Assembly: GCA_963777855.1 (NCBI GenBank)
Contig: CAVZRW010000003.1
Coordinates: forward strand, 1-64,000
Direction: 5' to 3'
From: Prado023 sp963777855
GTDB taxonomy: Bacteria > Actinomycetota > Actinomycetes > S36-B12 > CAIYMF01
Length of the DNA: 64,000 bases
In this document: one piece after another, positions 62,476-64,000 of the stretch
How positions within the stretch are numbered: the stretch's first letter is position 1
Layout of the letters: each line of letters begins with the position of its first letter
Translations under genes and position numbers: made by a program
Notes under the pieces: model-generated
Database searches by the model: none
Told to the model about the DNA's origin: nothing
The model's input: only the letters and a program-made list of their open reading frames with translations

Positions 62476-64000
62476 GTGCACGCCCCGGACCCCGTCACGC
62501 AGCTGCCCGTCCCCGCCGGGACCTTCCCCGCGCCCACGGCTGTCGACGTCCCCGATGCCCGCTACATCCGGCCGCTGGCCGGGCGCCGGGTGCGCGGCCT
62601 GGCCTGGATCGGCGACGACCTGCTCGTGTTGGACACGCGCAGCGGCCGCCTCATGCTGGTGGACCCGGCCACCGACGACACGCAGGTGGTCAACGAGGGC
62701 CACGCAGCGCTGTTCCTCGGGGCCCAGGGCCTGGCCGTCGCCGGTGACGACCTGTGGTTCACCACCTCTGCGGGACTGCACAGCGCCAGGTGGATCGGGC
62801 CGATCGGCGGGGCCGCCCCGCACTCCCGCCCGGCTGACGACAACTCACCCTCGTTCGGCGCCAACCCGGTCGGCGACCACCCGCGCGGGGGACCCGGAGC
62901 AGACCCGGCCGGTCCCGCGCCGACCGACGCCTGGATCAGCGCCCCGATGCTGGTGCTGCCGATCGAGGGCGCGTCGGCGGTCGCCGCGTGGGGCGAGCAT
63001 GTCTACCTGGTGCGCGGCTCCCAGCTCGAGGTCCGTGACCGGCGCACCCTCGCCCCGGTCGGCGACCCCGTCACGCTGCACGGCATCGGCGAGAAGGGGA
63101 TCGCGGCCACCGCCGACGCCCTGTGGGTCAGCGACGACCTCGAGCAGACCGTCCACTGCCTGGACCGCCGGACGCGGGTTTCGCGGTTCATGGTGGTCAC
63201 CCCGCTCGAGCGACCCACGGCGATCACGGCACGCCGACCCAGCGCGCCCGCGGCCGCCCGACCGCCGACCGACACCCCCGCCGCCGCCGACGAGCTGCAC
63301 GTGGCCTACTACGAGCGCGAGCCGTACCTGTTCGACAACCCGTTCATCGACCCCTCGTGGGACGTCCGCTACCGCGACCGGGCCCTCGTGCACCAGTTGC
63401 GCGTGCACCACGACCCGGCCGCCCGCCGGGCCTGGAGCACCGGGCACCGCATCGAGATGAGCTACTACGTCGATGTCGAGCCCGACGACGACGTGGCCGA
63501 GCTGGCCGACGTGCAGTGGCGGATGAGCCTGCCGCTGGACACGCCCCGCCAGCGGGTGGTGGGGGTGGTGCCCATCGGCCTGCCCTTCGAGGTGGTCGAG
63601 GAGGACAGCCAGCCGGTGGCCGTCTACCGGATCCCCCGGGTCGACCCCGGAACCCGACTGGTCCTGGGCTGGCGGGCGACGCTGGAGGTGTTCGGCATCA
63701 AGCACCTGCTCACCGCCGAGGACCTCGCCGACGCGCCCGAGCTGCCCGTGGGGATGGCCGAGCGGTACCTGATCGACGACGAGGACCTCGACCTGGACTC
63801 CCCTGAGGTGGCCGAGGCCACGGCCGAGGCGCTCGGGGCGGAGACGAACCTGCTGGAGCAGGCGCGGCGGATCCGCAGCTACGTCTACGACCGCCTCGAG
63901 TACGAGATGGGCAACGCCGACTCGCCGATCGGGGTGCTCGCGCGGGGCACCGGTTCGTGTGGGGAGCACGTCGGCACGATCATGGCGCTCTACCGCCGCG
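62476..64000 (+). CDS. propeller-like protein with transglutaminase-like domain (C-terminus beyond the window)
   Basis: The first 508 residues are visible and the frame is open to the window end. Residues about 25-290 contain repeated short beta units (VRGLAWIGDDLLVLDTRSGRLMLVDPAT, LAVAGDDLWFTTSAGLH, AVAAWGEHVYLVRGSQLEV, GIAATADALWVSDDLEQ), like a small beta-propeller. A beta-sandwich-like region follows. Near the end, RIRSYVYDRLEYEMG leads into GTGSCGEHVGTIMALYRR, which holds the catalytic cysteine of a transglutaminase-like domain. Start GTG 62476 with AAGGAG. Its role is unknown. Confidence 0.75.
   Translation, partial: MHAPDPVTQLPVPAGTFPAPTAVDVPDARYIRPLAGRRVRGLAWIGDDLLVLDTRSGRLMLVDPATDDTQVVNEGHAALFLGAQGLAVAGDDLWFTTSAGLHSARWIGPIGGAAPHSRPADDNSPSFGANPVGDHPRGGPGADPAGPAPTDAWISAPMLVLPIEGASAVAAWGEHVYLVRGSQLEVRDRRTLAPVGDPVTLHGIGEKGIAATADALWVSDDLEQTVHCLDRRTRVSRFMVVTPLERPTAITARRPSAPAAARPPTDTPAAADELHVAYYEREPYLFDNPFIDPSWDVRYRDRALVHQLRVHHDPAARRAWSTGHRIEMSYYVDVEPDDDVAELADVQWRMSLPLDTPRQRVVGVVPIGLPFEVVEEDSQPVAVYRIPRVDPGTRLVLGWRATLEVFGIKHLLTAEDLADAPELPVGMAERYLIDDEDLDLDSPEVAEATAEALGAETNLLEQARRIRSYVYDRLEYEMGNADSPIGVLARGTGSCGEHVGTIMALYRR

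Overview
The window is chromosomal DNA from a high-GC (roughly 70% or more by eye) actinobacterium. The evidence is the strong G/C third-position bias, frequent GTG and TTG starts, and the gene content: a DUF3516 helicase, two WS/DGAT wax-ester/triacylglycerol synthases, an MMPL exporter, MpaB/DUF2236, a GAP-family protein, DUF1707, a DUF222-HNH nuclease behind an actinobacterial LexA box, and a PASTA-like transmembrane Ser/Thr kinase. The genus cannot be fixed from the sequence. No IS elements, CRISPR arrays, phage structural genes or rRNA were seen. One tRNA (Arg, anticodon TCT) lies at 47398-47470.

Layout. 0-4.9 kb: start of an ABC ATPase, a possible leader peptide, rsgA, a DUF3516 helicase broken by two frameshifts, and a DUF4239 membrane protein. 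4.9-11 kb: PaaI thioesterase, MMPL exporter (frameshifted by a 16-bp duplication), WS/DGAT, ClC-like channel. 11-15.5 kb: LexA-box-preceded HNH nuclease, and a Ser/Thr kinase whose extracellular peptidoglycan-binding domain is out of frame inside a 15-bp tandem repeat. 15.5-26 kb: hydrolases, lipoproteins, a TetR/oxidoreductase divergent pair, a shikimate-dehydrogenase-like protein, a ThDP enzyme and several uncharacterised proteins. 26-40 kb: second WS/DGAT, AlaX-type editing protein, secreted 5'-nucleotidase, YdeP-type molybdopterin oxidoreductase, DUF2235 hydrolase, M20 amidohydrolase, an XRE/DUF2178 pair with an operator array, and another oxidoreductase.

40-47.5 kb is the most accessory-looking part: acyltransferase-3, CPBP protease, SnoaL-like protein, then a Fic protein with a winged-helix-like tail and a 37-bp AT-rich palindrome over its promoter and ribosome binding site, facing away from a primase-helicase fusion of the TOTE conflict-system type, followed by tRNA-Arg. 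This is the best candidate for a conflict or defence module. 47.6-64 kb: DUF1707 protein, HD hydrolase, META/I78-like lipoprotein, subtilase, MpaB protein, P1 (DmpA/NylC-type) peptidase, trypsin-like protease, NDH-2 behind an IdeR/DtxR-like box, SulP transporter, and a transglutaminase-like protein cut by the window end.

A striking property is the number of frame breaks. At least eight genes are interrupted, and five of the breaks are explained by one extra G in a G run on the coding strand (10881, 31440, 37041, 39868, 62153). That points to read or assembly error more than to real decay, so most genes called broken here are probably intact in the organism. Six genes have a TAnnnT -10 element ending 6-7 nt before the start codon, which suggests leaderless transcripts.
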